From Tidjanibacter sp. (GTDB lineage: Bacteria; Bacteroidota; Bacteroidia; Bacteroidales; Rikenellaceae), in contig JAFNVE010000131.1 of the NCBI GenBank assembly GCA_017379955.1, forward strand, positions 1 through 6,876: a stretch of 6,876 nt of DNA. The letters run 5' to 3'. The translations under genes and the position numbers were made by a program. Under the pieces are notes generated by a model. The model did not search any database, was not told where the DNA came from, and worked only from the letters and a program-made list of their open reading frames with translations. Numbering within the stretch: the stretch's first letter is position 1; every line of letters starts with the position of its first letter. Shown here piece after piece: positions 5,453 through 6,876 of the stretch.

Positions 5453-6486
5453 TAAGAAGAATCACTCTTGCACTGCTTTCGGCACTTGTACTGCTGACCT
5501 CCTGCGAGTATAAGGACCTGTGCTACAACCACGAGGAGCACGCCTTGCGCTACCATATCGATATCAAGGCTGACTATCGTCGTGATTGGGAGGACTCCTC
5601 TTCGCTGCCCTACAAGTGGATGGAGAATTGGCCTCAGCACTATATCCCCTATGAGCAGATTCGTCCCGAGCTGCCCACAGGTCTGCGAGTGCTCACCTAC
5701 CACGAGAGCTACTCCGAGCCTCACAAGTCGAATATCGACCCCGAGGGCGGTATCGTTATGCTGAGCGAGGGTCTGAACGATATCCTGCTCTACAACAACG
5801 ACACCGAGTATATCGTCTTCACCGACCTGGAGAATAGCGCAACCACCCGCGCAACCACTCGTACCCGCTCGCGCTCGTCCTATTTTGGTAATGTATATAG
5901 CAAGACCGAGGAGGAGCACACCGTAAACCAGCCCGATATGCTCTACGGCGCATTTATCAAGCAGTACAACTCGGAGAAGGTGCTGACTCCCGAGGAGTTC
6001 GAGGTTACTATCCAGCCCCTTGTTTATACCTATAAGGTGCGCTTCGAGATTGAGGAGGGCTTGGAGTATGTCACTCTGGCGCGTGGTGCTCTGTCGGGTA
6101 TGGCCGGCTCGGTATATATGCACACGGGCTATACCGCCAGCGACCCCGTTACGGTGCTCTTCGACTGCGAGGTTACCGACTTTGGTGCTCGCTCGCTTGT
6201 CAAGTCGTTTGGTATCCCCGACTTCCCCGTCAACGACTACGTTACCGACGGTAGCCGTGCTCAGGACCGCGCCTACGCACTCAACCTGGAACTGAAACTC
6301 GTTAACGATACCTTCCTGAGTATGGACTTCGACGTTACCGACCAGGTTGCGGCACAGCCCCACGGAGGCGTTATCACAGTGTCGGGCATCAAGGTCAACC
6401 GCGAGGACGCCACCACAAGCGGCGGTTTCGATGTCGATGTCGAGGGCTGGGGCGATGCAGAGGATATCGTATTGCCACTGATATAA
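5449..6486 (+). CDS. DUF5119 lipoprotein, FimB/Mfa2-like fimbrial accessory or anchor
   Basis: The protein has 345 residues. The signal peptide has the lipobox Leu16-Thr-Ser-Cys19, so it is a lipoprotein, expected at the outer membrane and likely surface-exposed. The mature start carries DLCYNHEEH (23-31), the Cys-Tyr-x-His motif typical of DUF5119 and related FimB/Mfa2 anchors. Two beta-rich lobes follow, about 33-125 and 165-345, in line with the double-transthyretin fold of this superfamily. They are separated by a Thr/Arg/Ser-rich stretch (TTRATTRTRSRSS, 132-144) and NQPDMLYGAF (160-169). The ending VEGWGDAEDIVLPLI is characteristic. FimB/Mfa2 relatives cap the fimbria base, anchor it to the outer membrane and limit its length; that role is inferred here from family and from the fimbrillin gene just downstream. 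It overlaps the previous gene by 4 nt, so equal expression with the DUF3575 protein is likely. Confidence 0.88.
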   Translation: MIRRITLALLSALVLLTSCEYKDLCYNHEEHALRYHIDIKADYRRDWEDSSSLPYKWMENWPQHYIPYEQIRPELPTGLRVLTYHESYSEPHKSNIDPEGGIVMLSEGLNDILLYNNDTEYIVFTDLENSATTRATTRTRSRSSYFGNVYSKTEEEHTVNQPDMLYGAFIKQYNSEKVLTPEEFEVTIQPLVYTYKVRFEIEEGLEYVTLARGALSGMAGSVYMHTGYTASDPVTVLFDCEVTDFGARSLVKSFGIPDFPVNDYVTDGSRAQDRAYALNLELKLVNDTFLSMDFDVTDQVAAQPHGGVITVSGIKVNREDATTSGGFDVDVEGWGDAEDIVLPLI

Positions 6487-6583
6487 CCGGAACAGACTAA
6501 CAAACTTAGAGATAAACAAATAGAGAAAACAAACAAAACAAACAATTAACAATTTTTATTAACTTTTCTAACAATTATCTATT
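6487..6583 (+). promoter_or_regulatory. A-rich leader before the fimbrillin gene
   Basis: The 97 bases between the DUF5119 and fimbrillin genes are very A-rich, with repeated AAACAA-type motifs at 6513-6552, low G and little capacity to fold. This suits efficient SD-independent translation of an abundant structural pilin. A possible -7 box, TAACTTTT (6560-6567), lacks the final G and any -33 partner and would leave a leader of only about 10 bases. I therefore favour co-transcription from 4057-4088. No terminator is present. Confidence 0.4.
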
Positions 6584-6876
6584 ATGAAAAAATTATTCGT
6601 AATGGCACTTGCAGTAGCAGCTTTGGCAAGTTGCAGCAAGGTAGAGCCCATTGAGCCGGGTTACAAATCGGCTATCGGCTTTGAAAATGCATTCATCGAC
6701 AATGCAACAAAGGCTGAGTTGAATACAGGCAACATCTTGAGTTTTGAGGTATGGGGTACTGAGGCTAAGGCTCCTATCTTTAACGCTACTACTGTATCCC
6801 GCGCAGACGCTTCGTCGCCCTGGGACTACACCGGCACTAAGTACTGGCACCCTGGCAACCACTATGAGTTTGCCGC
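6584..6876 (+). CDS. Fimbrillin-family lipoprotein (Mfa_like_1 type), N-terminal part
   Basis: The first 97 codons are present; the gene runs off the window. The signal peptide ends in the lipobox Leu14-Ala-Ser-Cys17, so the precursor is a lipoprotein, as for FimA/Mfa1-type pilins. Features of Bacteroidales fimbrillins follow: IGFENAFIDNATKAE (31-45), the strand SFEVWGT (53-59), and KYWHPGNHYEFA (86-97), matching the usual Lys/Tyr-Trp-Pro-Gly...Tyr-x-Phe-x-Ala pattern of the N-terminal lobe. In type V fimbriae the lipidated precursor reaches the surface, an Arg-specific protease removes the N-terminal segment, and subunits polymerise by strand exchange. Here the position where many relatives carry Thr-Arg has Thr-Lys (42-43), and the first Arg is Arg73. 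Whether it is the main shaft or a tip/accessory subunit cannot be decided from the visible part. Confidence 0.88.
   Translation, partial: MKKLFVMALAVAALASCSKVEPIEPGYKSAIGFENAFIDNATKAELNTGNILSFEVWGTEAKAPIFNATTVSRADASSPWDYTGTKYWHPGNHYEFA

Noticed and set aside
5431..6552. 373-codon ORF on the minus strand opposite the DUF5119 gene
   Set aside because: It is a codon-aligned shadow; the sense frame has a lipobox and DUF5119 motifs.
6560..6567. Separate promoter for the fimbrillin gene (TAACTTTT)
   Set aside because: It lacks the final G and a -33 TTTG and would leave a very short leader; read-through from the upstream genes is simpler.

Overview
The window looks like chromosomal DNA from a gut-type Bacteroidales bacterium, possibly Rikenellaceae/Alistipes, though genus cannot be fixed from this much sequence. 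Supporting signs are several matches to the Bacteroidetes promoter pattern (-33 TTTG, -7 TAnnTTTG), A-rich leaders that mostly lack Shine-Dalgarno sequences, a PanB of the Bacteroidetes type, and a DUF3575/DUF5119/fimbrillin surface locus. All genes lie on the + strand.

Region 1 (1-1587) is housekeeping. It holds a short SpoU/TrmH-type RNA methyltransferase (106-636) with a good promoter, then panB (720-1535), the first committed enzyme of pantothenate synthesis, which ends at a clear intrinsic terminator.

Region 2 (1588-3627) is a single-gene transcription unit with its own terminator. It encodes a 631-residue exported protein with an apparent eight-stranded TIM barrel, a GATase-like middle domain and a C-terminal beta-sandwich. 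This layout resembles GH42-type glycosidases, but I cannot assign it to a named family. It is the least characterised protein here and the best candidate for new enzymology.

Region 3 (3628-4144) is an AT-rich, gene-free stretch of about 500 bases. It contains a C9 tract, several palindromes and a strong promoter embedded in a tandem direct repeat.

Region 4 (4145-6876) is a type V (FimA/Mfa1-like) fimbria locus: an exported OmpA-like/DUF3575 protein with a Pro-Glu linker, a DUF5119 lipoprotein (FimB/Mfa2-like, presumed anchor or accessory) overlapping it by 4 nt, and, after a 97-nt A-rich leader, the start of a fimbrillin lipoprotein cut by the window end. The likely logic is outer-membrane and periplasmic support first, then anchor, then the structural pilin(s).

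I found no tRNA, rRNA, CRISPR, insertion sequence or phage feature. The most notable sequence-level oddities are a sharp codon-usage break inside the DUF3575 gene, a rare strong Shine-Dalgarno sequence at the DUF3575/DUF5119 junction, and long codon-aligned antisense ORFs on every gene that are explained by avoidance of TTA, CTA and TCA codons.
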